Positions 1 through 8,909 of a stretch of 64,000 nucleotides of DNA are shown in pieces (the stretch's first letter is position 1; each line of letters starts with the position of its first letter). This DNA comes from an uncultured Polaribacter sp. (GTDB lineage Bacteria > Bacteroidota > Bacteroidia > Flavobacteriales > Flavobacteriaceae). The notes beneath the pieces were generated by a model. That model was not told the origin of the DNA. It saw nothing but the letters and a program-made list of their open reading frames with translations, and made no database searches. Location of the stretch: positions 248,001 through 312,000 of the forward strand of contig NZ_CANMHM010000002.1 in the NCBI RefSeq assembly GCF_947497695.1, in the 5' to 3' direction. The position numbers and the translations under genes are program-made.

Positions 1-1088
1 ATCCTTATTTATCATTACCAAAAACCTTTATAGAACAAGGTAAACAACCTATTTTTGATGCTTACAATTTGTATGCAGGAATGGGGGAAATGAATGGGAG
101 CCATTATACCAATTACCCACCAATAAACCAACTTTGTTTTTTAATTGCTGCTTTATTTGCAAGTAAAAGTCTTTTAGGATCTATCATTGTTTTAAGGTTG
201 ATTATTATTCTTGCTGATATTGGAATTCTTTATTTTGGTAAAAAAATATTAGAACGCATAAACTTGCCTGTAAAAAACATTTTTTTGTACGCTCTAAACC
301 CCTTTATAATTATAGAAATGACAGGCAATTTACATTTTGAACCTGTGATGTTATTTTTCTTAGTCTTTAGTTTGTACAAATTACAGCAACAAAAATGGAT
401 TTGGGCAGCAATTTTATTAGCATGTTCTATATCTGTAAAATTAATTCCGTTGTTATTTTTGCCTTTGTTTTTTCAATGGTTTGTAAAAAATAAATCAGTA
501 ACAAAATGGATTCCTGCCTCTGTAGAAATGACAAAATTAATGGGTTTTTATAGCATTATTATAGCAACAACCATCCTCTTATTTCTTCCTTTTTATTCCT
601 CTGAATTTATAGACAACTACACCAATTCTGTAGGTTTATGGTTTAGAAATTTTGAATTTAATGCCAGTTTCTATTATATTTTTAGAGAAATTGGCTATTT
701 GTTTAGAGGTTATAATGAAATTGCAATTATTGGTAAAATAATGCCATTTTTAACAATTGTATTTTTAATTATTATTACTTTTTACAGAAAAAATAAATCA
801 ATGATTGAGTTGATAACAGCACTTTTATTTGGTTTATGTTTCTATTATTTTACAGCTACAACTGTGCATCCTTGGTACTTGGCAACCCCGTTAATTTTAT
901 GTGTATTTACAAAATATCGTTTTCCTATAATTTGGACCATTGTAATCATTTTCAGTTATCAAGCATATTCAAACATACCTTGGACAGAAAACCTATATTT
1001 TGTAGCTTTAGAATATACAATACTTTATGGTTTTATAATTTTTGAACTTCTAAAGAAACCTAAGAATTTTAATATCGAAAATAGTTAA
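1..1088 (+). CDS. Integral-membrane glycosyltransferase-like protein (5' end outside window)
   Basis: The frame is open from base 3 with no stop, so the TTG at 69 is not the true start and the gene begins left of the window. The visible part is a chain of hydrophobic helices with short polar loops. An early loop carries YAGMGEMNGSHYTNYPP, and a late loop has HPWYLATPL. That layout fits polytopic GT-C glycosyltransferases of the GT87/DUF2029 or mannosyltransferase type, which move a sugar from a lipid-linked donor at the membrane. Family assignment is by overall look only; donor and acceptor are unknown. The gene ends 54 bp before the LacI-type regulator on the same strand. Confidence 0.6.
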   Translation, partial: PYLSLPKTFIEQGKQPIFDAYNLYAGMGEMNGSHYTNYPPINQLCFLIAALFASKSLLGSIIVLRLIIILADIGILYFGKKILERINLPVKNIFLYALNPFIIIEMTGNLHFEPVMLFFLVFSLYKLQQQKWIWAAILLACSISVKLIPLLFLPLFFQWFVKNKSVTKWIPASVEMTKLMGFYSIIIATTILLFLPFYSSEFIDNYTNSVGLWFRNFEFNASFYYIFREIGYLFRGYNEIAIIGKIMPFLTIVFLIIITFYRKNKSMIELITALLFGLCFYYFTATTVHPWYLATPLILCVFTKYRFPIIWTIVIIFSYQAYSNIPWTENLYFVALEYTILYGFIIFELLKKPKNFNIENS

Positions 1089-1142
1089 TTTACAATGCTA
1101 TCTTATAGGATTTTTGTATTTTAGATTTTAATTTTCGAATGA

Positions 1143-2174
1143 ATGATGAAAAGACTTACCATAAAAGACATTGCAAAGGAATTTGGTGTGTCTATTTCTA
1201 CTGTTTCTAAGGCTCTTAATGACAGTTACGAAATTAGTGTAAGTACCAAAGCTAAAATTCAAAAATACGCGAAAGAAAAAAATTACAAGCCTAATTTTAA
1301 TGCTTTAAGTTTAAAAAACAGGCAAACAAAAACAATTGGAATTATTATTCCTAACATGCTAAATTATTTTTTTGCACAAGTTTTTAACGGCGTAGAAAAA
1401 GTAGCAAATGATCGAGGTTATAAAATAATTTCATGTATTTCTAATGAGTCTTTTAAAAAAGAAGTTGAAACCATAGAAATGCTTTCTAACGGAAGTATAG
1501 ATGGGTTTATTCTATCCCTCTCAGAAGAAACTATTTCAAAAAATAATTTTACGCATTTTCAACAAGTATTAGATAATGGAACCCCTATTGTTATGTTTGA
1601 TAGAGTTGCAGACAGTTTAAAATGCGATAAAGTTGTGACTGATAATTTTGACAGTGCTAGAAGTACTGTTGCTTATTTAGTAAAATCAGGACATAAAAAT
1701 ATTGCTTTTGTATCGACTATAAATAATTTAGAAATTGGAAGAAGAAGACAATTAGGGTATTTAAAAGGCTTAAAAGATCATCAAATTGAAGAACAAAAAA
1801 ACCTAATTATCAATATTGATGATGATTATAAAAATTATGAAAAAATATTAGAACCAATTTTTAAAAATAACACAATTGATAGTGTAATTGCTACTGATGA
1901 ATCTTCTGCAATTGCAGCTATGAAAATTGCAATAAAACTTGGTTATAAAATACCACAAAACTTTTCTGTAATTTCATTTTCTAACGGAATTTTAGCCAGA
2001 CATTCTAGTCCAAGAATGACAACTGTTAGCCAACATGGAGAAATTATGGGAGCTACAGCTGCAGAAAGACTAATTAATAGACTTGAAGATAAATCTGATA
2101 TTAAAAAAGAACCTGAAACCATTGTTGTTAAAACAGATTTAGTAGAAAGAAATTCTACCAAACGAATCCTATAA
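1143..2174 (+). CDS. LacI-family transcriptional regulator
   Basis: Residues 4 to about 50 form the LacI helix-turn-helix (TIKDIAKEFGVSISTVSKAL) with the following hinge. The rest is a periplasmic-binding-protein-like effector domain (IGIIIPNMLNYFFAQ, then VIATDESSAIAAM). At 343 residues it has the usual length. Such proteins are sugar-responsive repressors or activators of catabolic genes. Two adjacent ATGs (1143 and 1146) could start it; nothing decides between them. It is followed 21 bp later by a HAD phosphatase and is preceded by a membrane glycosyltransferase, so a sugar-related role is likely, but no effector can be inferred. Confidence 0.9.
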   Translation: MMKRLTIKDIAKEFGVSISTVSKALNDSYEISVSTKAKIQKYAKEKNYKPNFNALSLKNRQTKTIGIIIPNMLNYFFAQVFNGVEKVANDRGYKIISCISNESFKKEVETIEMLSNGSIDGFILSLSEETISKNNFTHFQQVLDNGTPIVMFDRVADSLKCDKVVTDNFDSARSTVAYLVKSGHKNIAFVSTINNLEIGRRRQLGYLKGLKDHQIEEQKNLIINIDDDYKNYEKILEPIFKNNTIDSVIATDESSAIAAMKIAIKLGYKIPQNFSVISFSNGILARHSSPRMTTVSQHGEIMGATAAERLINRLEDKSDIKKEPETIVVKTDLVERNSTKRIL

Positions 2175-2195
2175 TTCTTTATTTTTTTACACCTT

Positions 2196-3011
2196 ATGAA
2201 TTTATCTAAAGTTAAATTAGTAGTTTCTGATATGGATGGTACATTACTAAACTCTAAAGGAGAAGTAAGTAATTTATTCTTTACATTATTTGAAAAACTA
2301 CAAAAACAAAACATTATTTTTTGTGCAGCAAGTGGAAGACAATACAACAGTATTGTACAGAAATTAGCCCCAATAAAAGATGATATTTTTGTAATTGCTG
2401 AAAATGGAGGGATTGCAAAAAAGAAGGATGAACTTTTAGTTTCTAGCCCAATATCCGCAGAAAAAATAAAGAAAATATTCCCTGTTTTAAAATCTATTAA
2501 AAACACAAACATAGTGTTGTGTGGTAAAAACGACGCTTTTATAGAATCTAAAAATCACGATTTCGTCAATATGTTTCAAGAATATTATAACAGCTATAAA
2601 ATTGTTGAAAACCTTTCTGAAATTATAGATACTGAACAATTTCTAAAAATTGCAATCCACCATTCTATTTCATCTGAAGAGTTTATTTACCCAAAAATTA
2701 AGGTTTTTGAAAACGAAATGCTTATCAAAGTTTCTGGTAAAAACTGGCTAGACATTTCAGAAGATCAAGCAAATAAAGGAAATGCGTTAAGAAAAGTCCA
2801 AAAAATATTAAATATCACAAAAGAAGAAACTCTGGTTTTTGGCGATTATCATAACGATATAGAGATGTTAAAAGAAGCAAAATATAGCTTTGCTATGAAA
2901 AATGCTCATAAAGATATTAAAGAAATTGCTAACTATGCTACAGAAAGTAATGACAACTATGGAGTAGAAAAAATACTAGCACATTTAGTAGAAAATAAGA
3001 CTAACTTCTAA
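2196..3011 (+). CDS. HAD-superfamily Cof-type phosphatase
   Basis: The N-terminus has motif I DMDGTLLNSKG (nucleophile Asp near residue 12). The C-terminus has motif IV GDYHNDIEML (about residue 217), and the conserved Lys of motif III lies in the DQANKGNALRKV region. The large inserted cap is the C2B type of the Cof/YidA group, which dephosphorylates sugar phosphates and similar small metabolites in the cytosol. At 271 residues it has normal length. It follows the LacI-type regulator by 21 bp and is probably cotranscribed. It converges on the glucosaminidase gene with only 5 bp between stop codons. Confidence 0.88.
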   Translation: MNLSKVKLVVSDMDGTLLNSKGEVSNLFFTLFEKLQKQNIIFCAASGRQYNSIVQKLAPIKDDIFVIAENGGIAKKKDELLVSSPISAEKIKKIFPVLKSIKNTNIVLCGKNDAFIESKNHDFVNMFQEYYNSYKIVENLSEIIDTEQFLKIAIHHSISSEEFIYPKIKVFENEMLIKVSGKNWLDISEDQANKGNALRKVQKILNITKEETLVFGDYHNDIEMLKEAKYSFAMKNAHKDIKEIANYATESNDNYGVEKILAHLVENKTNF

Positions 3012-3016
3012 TCATA

Positions 3017-3886
3017 CTACTCCTCTACTAATAAATCTTGACCAATAGAAATTTGACTATTGCCTAAATTATTTAATGCTTTAATTCTTGCAACTGAAGT
3101 ACCAAAAAGTCTTGCAATAGAATAAAGTGTATCTCCTTGCTTTACCTTATAATAATTAGCTACCACAGTTTTTGATGGTAATGTTTTAGAAGTACCTGCT
3201 CCTTTATCAAATTCATATAAACTGTACTTTTCAATTAGATTTATCAGTTTATTTGGGTAATTTTTATCTGAAGCATAACCTGCTTTTTTTAAACCTCTAG
3301 CCCAACTTTTATAATCTGTTATTTTGTAGTTGAATAAAAAAGCATATCTACTTCTATCAGTTAAAAATGCAGAATGATCTCTATAAGAACTCTTTACATA
3401 CTTATATTTTCTAAAACATTCTCCTGCTGTATCATCATCATGATAAACACGATCTCCTTGCCATTGAGAATGACATTTTATTCCAAAATGATTATTTGAT
3501 TTTGAGGCTAATTCACTTCTTCCATTTCCAGATTCTAAAATACCTTGGGCTAAAGTTATACTTGCAGGAATTCTACTTTTATGCATTTCACTTACAGCAA
3601 TTGATGCATAATTTTTAATATACGCTAGTGTAACTCCGTTTAAATTAGGATTTTTGTTAGCTATCTTTTTAGTGATTTTAGTAACTTTTTTTTCTGAAGA
3701 AACCTTTTTATTAACTTGTTTAACTACTTGTTTGGGTTGTTTTTTTGGTTGTTTCTGAGTTACTTTTTGAACTACTTTTTCTGTTGAAGCTTTAACCGGT
3801 TTTTTCTTATTAAAAACAGCTTTCTTAGGCGAATTACAACTTGCTAAGAAACACAAACAGACATAAAATACAATTCTCAACTTCAT
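3017..3886 (-). CDS. LysM-containing glucosaminidase lipoprotein
   Basis: I start it at the ATG at 3886 rather than 3892: this gives an ATGA overlap with the upstream stop and a clean lipoprotein signal ending LCFLASC, so the mature protein is lipid-anchored. A Lys/Gln-rich linker follows, then a glucosaminidase (FlgJ/LytG-type) domain with PASITLAQGILESGNGRS, which holds the presumed catalytic Glu, and then a C-terminal LysM (VKQGDTLYSIARLFGT). It should cleave N-acetylglucosaminyl bonds in peptidoglycan, bound through LysM. It is translationally coupled to the PLP enzyme upstream, although no shared function is obvious. Confidence 0.88.
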   Translation of the reverse strand: MKLRIVFYVCLCFLASCNSPKKAVFNKKKPVKASTEKVVQKVTQKQPKKQPKQVVKQVNKKVSSEKKVTKITKKIANKNPNLNGVTLAYIKNYASIAVSEMHKSRIPASITLAQGILESGNGRSELASKSNNHFGIKCHSQWQGDRVYHDDDTAGECFRKYKYVKSSYRDHSAFLTDRSRYAFLFNYKITDYKSWARGLKKAGYASDKNYPNKLINLIEKYSLYEFDKGAGTSKTLPSKTVVANYYKVKQGDTLYSIARLFGTSVARIKALNNLGNSQISIGQDLLVEE

Positions 3887-4842
3887 AAACAATTAATTAT
3901 TTCTTTATTTTTTTGTACTAATTTCTTATTTATTCCTTGTATTCCTTGAATACCTCCTGTATGAATCGCTAAAATTTTAGTCCCTTGCTCAAAAGTATCC
4001 TTTTTAATTAAATCTATAATTCCAAATAACATTTTTCCTGTATAAATGGGGTCTAGTAAAACACCTGTTTTAGCATTAAAATCATTAATAAAACCAATTA
4101 AAGCTTCATCATACTTTGCATAACCACCAAAATCATACCCTTTTTGAAGTTTCCAAGTTTTATCTTTGATAACATATTTTTTTATTTCTTCGGATAAAAA
4201 ATTTCCTTTTAAAGCAGGGAAACCAAGCACATTTTGTTTCTTTTTCTTAGCTTTTATAATTCCTGCAATTGTTCCCCCTGTTCCTACTGATGAACAAATA
4301 TAATCGAATTGTTTGTCTTCTTTTGTTAAAATTTCTTCACAACCTTCTACAGCCAAACCGTTGGTTCCTCCTTCAGGAATTAAATAGAAATCACCCCATT
4401 TATTTTTCATTTTTTCAATAAAACCAAATGAAGTTTTTTGACGGTATAATTCTCTTGAAACAAAATGAAACTTCATTCCGTTTTCATGAGCCTCTCTTAA
4501 AGTTGCGTTTTCTTCTAAAGTTTGTGTAATGTTTTTGCCTAATTCATCGCCTCTAATAATTCCAAAAGTTTTTAGTCCTACCATTTTTCCAGCTACAGCT
4601 GTTGCTACAATATGATTAGAATGTGCACCTCCAAAAGTAAGTACTGCATTCTTTTTCAATTTTTTAGCTTCTTGTAAATTGTATTTTAATTTTCTGAATT
4701 TATTACCAGAAACAAATGAGTGGATTAAATCTTCTCTTTTTATAAAAAGAGCTACTTTTTTTTCCTCTAATATAGGTAGAAAAATTTGTTGATTTTCAGT
4801 GATTACCTCACTGTCAAAAAAAGAATTAGTTGTATCAGTCAA
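3883..4842 (-). CDS. PLP-dependent ACC deaminase / D-cysteine desulfhydrase family protein
   Basis: This is a fold-type II PLP enzyme of 319 residues. SFVSGNKFRKLKYNL holds the Schiff-base lysine, THGGAHSNH-like FGGAHSNHI follows, and SSVGTGGTIAG is the phosphate-binding loop. Members deaminate 1-aminocyclopropane-1-carboxylate or desulfhydrate D-cysteine; in bacteria without plant contacts D-cysteine or a related amino acid is more likely, and the sequence alone does not decide. It is first in a two-gene unit with the glucosaminidase (ATGA overlap) and has a good promoter candidate at 4862-4896. Confidence 0.85.
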   Translation of the reverse strand: MTDTTNSFFDSEVITENQQIFLPILEEKKVALFIKREDLIHSFVSGNKFRKLKYNLQEAKKLKKNAVLTFGGAHSNHIVATAVAGKMVGLKTFGIIRGDELGKNITQTLEENATLREAHENGMKFHFVSRELYRQKTSFGFIEKMKNKWGDFYLIPEGGTNGLAVEGCEEILTKEDKQFDYICSSVGTGGTIAGIIKAKKKKQNVLGFPALKGNFLSEEIKKYVIKDKTWKLQKGYDFGGYAKYDEALIGFINDFNAKTGVLLDPIYTGKMLFGIIDLIKKDTFEQGTKILAIHTGGIQGIQGINKKLVQKNKEIINCL

Positions 4843-4861
4843 TCTTAAAAATTTAATGTTG

Positions 4862-4896
4862 CAAAAATAGTAGATAATAATTTGATAAAGAACAAA
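4862..4896 (-). promoter_or_regulatory. Bacteroidota-type promoter for the PLP-enzyme gene
   Basis: On the minus strand TTTG (4896-4893) is followed after 23 bp by TATTTTTG (4869-4862), matching the known Bacteroidota pattern TTG/TTTG ... TAnnTTTG. The -7 element lies about 20 bp upstream of the ATG at 4842. The miaB promoter in this window has the same 23-bp spacing. Not experimentally shown. Confidence 0.5.
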
Positions 4897-5102
4897 AGCT
4901 GCTTATAAAATAAAAAAATACAATAGTATTTATTGATTATACTGTTTTTAAATGTATTAATAAAAGAGAATCTTTAAGAAGGTAAAATGACAGATATTTA
5001 ACTATATTATTAATTAATTTTCAAATAAGAAAAAAATAAAGTTAGATTATACTTTTATCCCAGTACATAAAACAGTTTAAACAAACCAAAACTTCTGCTA
5101 AA

Positions 5103-7019
5103 CTAAAAACTAGCAACTTCTGCTTCTACAGTTTCCCAACGTTCCATTAAAGTATCTACTTTAGCTTTTTTAGCTTTGTATTTTTCAAAGAAATTAGGTC
5201 TAGTAGAAACTTCATCATAGTTATTTGCTAATTCTAAATCTATTTTAGCAATTTCAGTTTCTAAATCTGCAATTTCAGTTTCAATGTTAGAAAGTTTGTT
5301 TTTTAATTTCTTTAATTGTTTTTCTTGCTCTCTAGATAATTGTTGTGCCTCTTTTTTATCTGTAGGTTTATCAACCTTAACCACTGTTCTTTTTTCTGCT
5401 TCTCTCAGGTTTTCAAGCTGATGTTGCTCTAAAAAATAGTCAATATCACCTAAATATTCTTTAATAACTTTATCTTTAAAACCATAAACAGTATTGGTTA
5501 ATCCTTGTAAAAAGTCTCTATCGTGAGAAACTACAATTAAAGTTCCATTAAAATTGTTTAGAGCTTCTTTTAAAACCGTTTTAGAGGCTATATCTAAGTG
5601 ATTGGTTGGCTCATCCATTATTAATACATTAAAAGGTTGTAATAATAATTTACACAAAGCAAGTCTATTTCTTTCTCCTCCAGAAAGCACTTTGGCTTTT
5701 TTATCTACAGCATCGCCACCAAACAAGAAAGAACCTAACATATCTCTAACACGCATTCTGTTAGTATCTGTTGCAGCATCTTCCATAATTTCTAACACTG
5801 TTTTTTCTGGGGGTAATTCTTCAGATTGGTTTTGAGCAAAATAACCAACTTCTACATTATGCCCCAACTTTAAGTTTCCCTTAAAAGGAATTTCACCTAC
5901 CATCATTTTTGCTAATGTAGATTTCCCTTGTCCGTTTTGACCTACAAAAGCAATTTTACTATTTCTTTCAATTAATAAATCTACATTTTCTAAAACATGC
6001 TTATCTCCATAACTTTTGCAAAGATTTTCTGCTTCTACAATAATTTTACCAGGTTCTTTAGAAATAGCAAAACGAACATTCATGGCTTGGTTATCATCTT
6101 GGTCAACCTCTATTAATTCAACTTTATCTAGTTGTTTCATTAAAGATTGTGCCATAGAAGCCTTACTTGCTTTGGCTTTAAACTTGTTTATTAAATGTTG
6201 TTTTTGTTTAATTTCTTTCTCTTGATTTTTCTGAGCCTGTAGTTGCTTTTCTTTAATTTCTCCTCTTAATAATAAAAACTGAGAATATGGTTTTTTGTAA
6301 TCGTAAATCTGACCTAAAGAAATTTCAATAGTTCTATTGGTTACATTATCTAAAAACATTTTATCATGAGACACCAAAACAATAGCACCAGAATATCCTT
6401 TTAAAAAGTTTTCTAACCAAATAATAGATTCTATATCTAAATGATTTGTTGGCTCATCTAATAACAAAATATCATTATTCTGTAAAAGTAATTTTGCCAA
6501 TTCTATACGCATTCTCCAACCTCCAGAAAAAGTATTTGTCAATTTATCAAAATCTTCTCTTTGAAAACCTAAACCTTGTAATATTTTCTCTGTATCTCCT
6601 TGATAATTGTAACCACCCAACAGTTCATAACGTTCAGTATTCTCTGTTAAATCAACAATTAAATCACTGTAACCATCACTTTCATAATCTGTTCTAGTTG
6701 CTAATTGTTCATTAATTTCATCAAGTTTTAACTCAATTTCTTTAATTTCTTCAAAGGCTTGGTAAGCTTCTTCTAAAATGGTTCTTCCTTCAACAAAATC
6801 AATATCTTGTCTTAAAAACCCCATTCTAATATCTTTATCAAAAGCCATTGTTCCTCCACTCGTTTCAATATCTTTAGAAAGCACTTTTAAAAGCGTAGAT
6901 TTTCCTGCCCCATTTTTACCAATCAAACCAATTCTATCTCCTTTGTTTAGTTTGAATGTAATTCCTGAAAATAAATCAGTTCCCATAAAAGAAACTGTTA
7001 AATTATGTACGTTTAACAT
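5103..7019 (-). CDS. ABC-F family ATPase (Uup/YdiF-like)
   Basis: Two ABC cassettes lie in one 638-residue chain without membrane segments. The first has Walker A GKNGAGKST, signature FSGGWRMRIELA and Walker B ILLLDEPTNHLD; the second has GQNGQGKST, LSGGERNRLALC and VLIMDEPTNHLD. A charged linker joins them, and the C-terminus is a coiled coil as in Uup. ABC-F proteins act on the ribosome (E-site release of stalled complexes, translation tuning), and some give resistance to ribosome-targeting antibiotics. This one looks like the housekeeping Uup/YdiF kind. It is transcribed away from the DUF983 gene. Confidence 0.92.
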   Translation of the reverse strand: MLNVHNLTVSFMGTDLFSGITFKLNKGDRIGLIGKNGAGKSTLLKVLSKDIETSGGTMAFDKDIRMGFLRQDIDFVEGRTILEEAYQAFEEIKEIELKLDEINEQLATRTDYESDGYSDLIVDLTENTERYELLGGYNYQGDTEKILQGLGFQREDFDKLTNTFSGGWRMRIELAKLLLQNNDILLLDEPTNHLDIESIIWLENFLKGYSGAIVLVSHDKMFLDNVTNRTIEISLGQIYDYKKPYSQFLLLRGEIKEKQLQAQKNQEKEIKQKQHLINKFKAKASKASMAQSLMKQLDKVELIEVDQDDNQAMNVRFAISKEPGKIIVEAENLCKSYGDKHVLENVDLLIERNSKIAFVGQNGQGKSTLAKMMVGEIPFKGNLKLGHNVEVGYFAQNQSEELPPEKTVLEIMEDAATDTNRMRVRDMLGSFLFGGDAVDKKAKVLSGGERNRLALCKLLLQPFNVLIMDEPTNHLDIASKTVLKEALNNFNGTLIVVSHDRDFLQGLTNTVYGFKDKVIKEYLGDIDYFLEQHQLENLREAEKRTVVKVDKPTDKKEAQQLSREQEKQLKKLKNKLSNIETEIADLETEIAKIDLELANNYDEVSTRPNFFEKYKAKKAKVDTLMERWETVEAEVASF

Positions 7020-7060
7020 GTATTGTAATAATTGTTACTTAAGAAAAAAGTTTAAAACTC

Positions 7061-7068
7061 TATATTTG
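7061..7068 (+). promoter_or_regulatory. -7 promoter element for the DUF983 gene
   Basis: TATATTTG is an exact match to the Bacteroidota -7 consensus TAnnTTTG and lies 27 bp before the ATG at 7096. No TTTG at the ideal -33 spacing is visible; a TTG lies at 7032-7034. It abuts a divergent -7 element. Confidence 0.4.
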
Positions 7069-7076
7069 CAAAAGTA
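7069..7076 (-). promoter_or_regulatory. -7 promoter element for the ABC-F gene
   Basis: On the minus strand TACTTTTG matches TAnnTTTG and lies about 50 bp upstream of the ABC-F start at 7019. It begins at the base next to the opposing element 7061-7068, so the two promoters would be face to face and could compete for polymerase. No clear -33 partner. Confidence 0.35.
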
Positions 7077-7095
7077 TACAAATTTATAGTCTATT

Positions 7096-7485
7096 ATGTT
7101 TAAAAAAGGAAGCAAATTGTATAGTATTTTAAGAGCTAAGTGTCCTAGATGCCATCAAGGGGAATTCTATGTCAGTAAATTTACATATAATCCTAATAAA
7201 GTAACTAAAATACATGATAATTGCGAATGTTGTAATTTAAAATACATGATGGAACCTTCTTTCTTTTATGGTGCTATGTATGTTAATTATGGTTTAACAG
7301 TAGCAATTTCAATTGTTACATTTTTAATTGCTACACTTATTTTTAATGCATCACTTTTACAGTCTTTTGCAGCAATTATAATTGCCTTGGTAGTATTAGT
7401 TCCCTTTAACTTACGTTTGGCAAGAATAATTTGGATAAATATGTTTGTGAGTTATGACAAAGATGCTGTAAAAAAAGTAAAATAA
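7096..7485 (+). CDS. DUF983 family small membrane protein
   Basis: At 129 residues, the N-terminus has two CxxC-type pairs (CPRCHQGEFY and CECC), a likely zinc ribbon, followed by two hydrophobic helices (about residues 60-85 and 90-110). This is the DUF983 pattern. The function is not established; some members lie near cytochrome oxidase genes. This one is alone, divergent from the ABC-F gene, and convergent with the FAD oxidoreductase, with a hairpin repeat between them. Confidence 0.85.
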   Translation: MFKKGSKLYSILRAKCPRCHQGEFYVSKFTYNPNKVTKIHDNCECCNLKYMMEPSFFYGAMYVNYGLTVAISIVTFLIATLIFNASLLQSFAAIIIALVVLVPFNLRLARIIWINMFVSYDKDAVKKVK

Positions 7486-7508
7486 TAGGTATTTGGGCGT
7501 TTAAACAG

Positions 7509-7583
7509 GCTTTCACTACTCGCTTTTTCTTCGTGCTGATAAAAATCAGCACGAAGAAAAGAGCTCAAACAGACCGTTCAATC
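7509..7583. repeat. Intergenic hairpin repeat, copy A (variable-stem element)
   Basis: A left flank GCTTTCACTACTCGC (7509-7523) is followed by a perfect 16-bp stem (7525-7540 with 7545-7560, loop AAAA) and a right flank containing AGCTCAAACAGACCGTTC (7562-7579). The same flanks enclose a different stem at 35397-35463. It lies between convergent genes, so it may also work as a terminator for either side. Confidence 0.75.
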
Positions 7584-7642
7584 CTTAACGCATATTGAAA
7601 ACTCCAAAATACAGTTCTTGTAATTTAGAAAATTTCTTAAAG

Positions 7643-8713
7643 CTATTCCTTCTTTATACTTTTCTCATAAAGATGTTTAAAACGAATAATATCTATTTCT
7701 TCATCTAAAGGTGCTTCATTGTACAAATAATTAAACAAATTCTTAGCAACAGTTGGTGCAATCATAACTCCACGAGTTCCTAAACCATTCAAAACAATTA
7801 AATTATCATATAATGGATGTATACCAACCAAAGGTCTTCTGCCAGAAACAGTAGGTCTTATACCAGCTGTTTGATCTACAATAGTATAAGGCACATCAAT
7901 CACCTTTTTTAGTTTATCTACCAATTCTTGTTTTCCTTCTTCAGAAGGTTTAGAGGTTTTATCAGTCCAATTAAAAGTAGCCCCCACTTTATAGTTGTTA
8001 TCTCCAATAGGTAAGACAAAAAGAGTCGATTTTAATAAAAAATCGATATTCAATTCAGGTGCATGAATTGTTATCAACTCTCCTTTTGCTTCATTTAAAG
8101 GCAAATAATTAAAATATGGATTTTGTTTAACACCAAAACCTTCACAAAAAACAATTTTAGAAGCATTAATGTCTTTATAAGTCAATATTTCTTCTTCAAT
8201 TTTAAGTACATCATAATTAAACTTCTCAAAACGTATTATTTTTTTTGCGTTTAAATAAGCTATATACTCTTTTATTAGTTTTGCAGTGTCAACTCTACCA
8301 GCTTCATTTACATTTCCAAAACTAAAGTCTGCAACAACTCCATTATAAGAATTCTCATCTAATTTAGGATCTAAATAATCAACTAACCTTGGTTTATCTA
8401 GAGCACTGAACCAATTATTCTGATCTTCTATTGATTTAAAAGCTTTTTTAATAATAAATTTTTCATCAACAATTATATTTAACTTCTCTTCAATTTTATT
8501 GTAAAAAGGAATTGCAATTTCTAATTGTTCTTTAGCATTCCAAACTGGTGTAAATCGCTTTAAGATAACTGGGTTATATACACCTCCTGCAACTAATGAT
8601 GATGTTTGGGAAGCATCCTCAAACACTAAAAATGTTTTGTTTGCAGCTATTAACTCCTCAGCAAAAGCCAAACCAGCTAAACCTAAACCAACTATAATAT
8701 AATCTACTTTCAT
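7643..8713 (-). CDS. FAD-dependent oxidoreductase (DAO family)
   Basis: At 356 residues, the N-terminal dinucleotide-binding motif GLGLAGLAFAEEL is followed by the layout of D-amino-acid/glycine oxidase-type flavoproteins (DAO superfamily), with GIRPTVSGRRPLVG near the C-terminus binding FAD. Related enzymes oxidise amines or amino acids; the C-terminal half of MnmC also has this fold. No methyltransferase domain is attached, so MnmC is unlikely. The substrate is unknown. It appears to be a single-gene unit. Confidence 0.82.
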   Translation of the reverse strand: MKVDYIIVGLGLAGLAFAEELIAANKTFLVFEDASQTSSLVAGGVYNPVILKRFTPVWNAKEQLEIAIPFYNKIEEKLNIIVDEKFIIKKAFKSIEDQNNWFSALDKPRLVDYLDPKLDENSYNGVVADFSFGNVNEAGRVDTAKLIKEYIAYLNAKKIIRFEKFNYDVLKIEEEILTYKDINASKIVFCEGFGVKQNPYFNYLPLNEAKGELITIHAPELNIDFLLKSTLFVLPIGDNNYKVGATFNWTDKTSKPSEEGKQELVDKLKKVIDVPYTIVDQTAGIRPTVSGRRPLVGIHPLYDNLIVLNGLGTRGVMIAPTVAKNLFNYLYNEAPLDEEIDIIRFKHLYEKSIKKE

Positions 8714-8854
8714 GGTATAAAAATACGCGTTTTTGTTATTTCTTTTTTAAACTAAAATTGATACTTAAAAAATTTACTAAATTTATTCTTAGTAATAGCT
8801 ACTCAAAAAATTGAAATTGATAATACAAAAAGGTTCTTGTATCAAAATAGCATC

Positions 8855-8887
8855 AAAAAAAAACGTTCCAAAAGTTTGGAACGTTTT
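8855..8887 (-). terminator. Rho-independent terminator after gldN
   Basis: On the minus strand a perfect 13-bp stem (8887-8875 with 8872-8860, two-base gap at the tip, so the real loop is slightly wider) runs straight into a T run (A run 8855-8863 on the plus strand). It lies 23 bp after the gldN stop and closes the gldKLMN operon. Confidence 0.9.
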
Positions 8888-8909
8888 AAATATTATAAAA
8901 TGCGAATAA

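Noticed and set aside
1943..2512. 189-codon frame on the minus strand
   Set aside because: It is antisense to the LacI and HAD genes, which have clear family motifs; composition looks like a mirrored coding strand.
3886..3892. Upstream ATG at 3892 for the glucosaminidase
   Set aside because: It gives a longer overlap with the preceding gene; ATG at 3886 gives the common ATGA coupling and keeps the full signal.
7509..7583. Variable-stem repeat as an integron attC site
   Set aside because: The two flanks are not complementary to each other and no integrase gene is present, so an attC reading is not supported.
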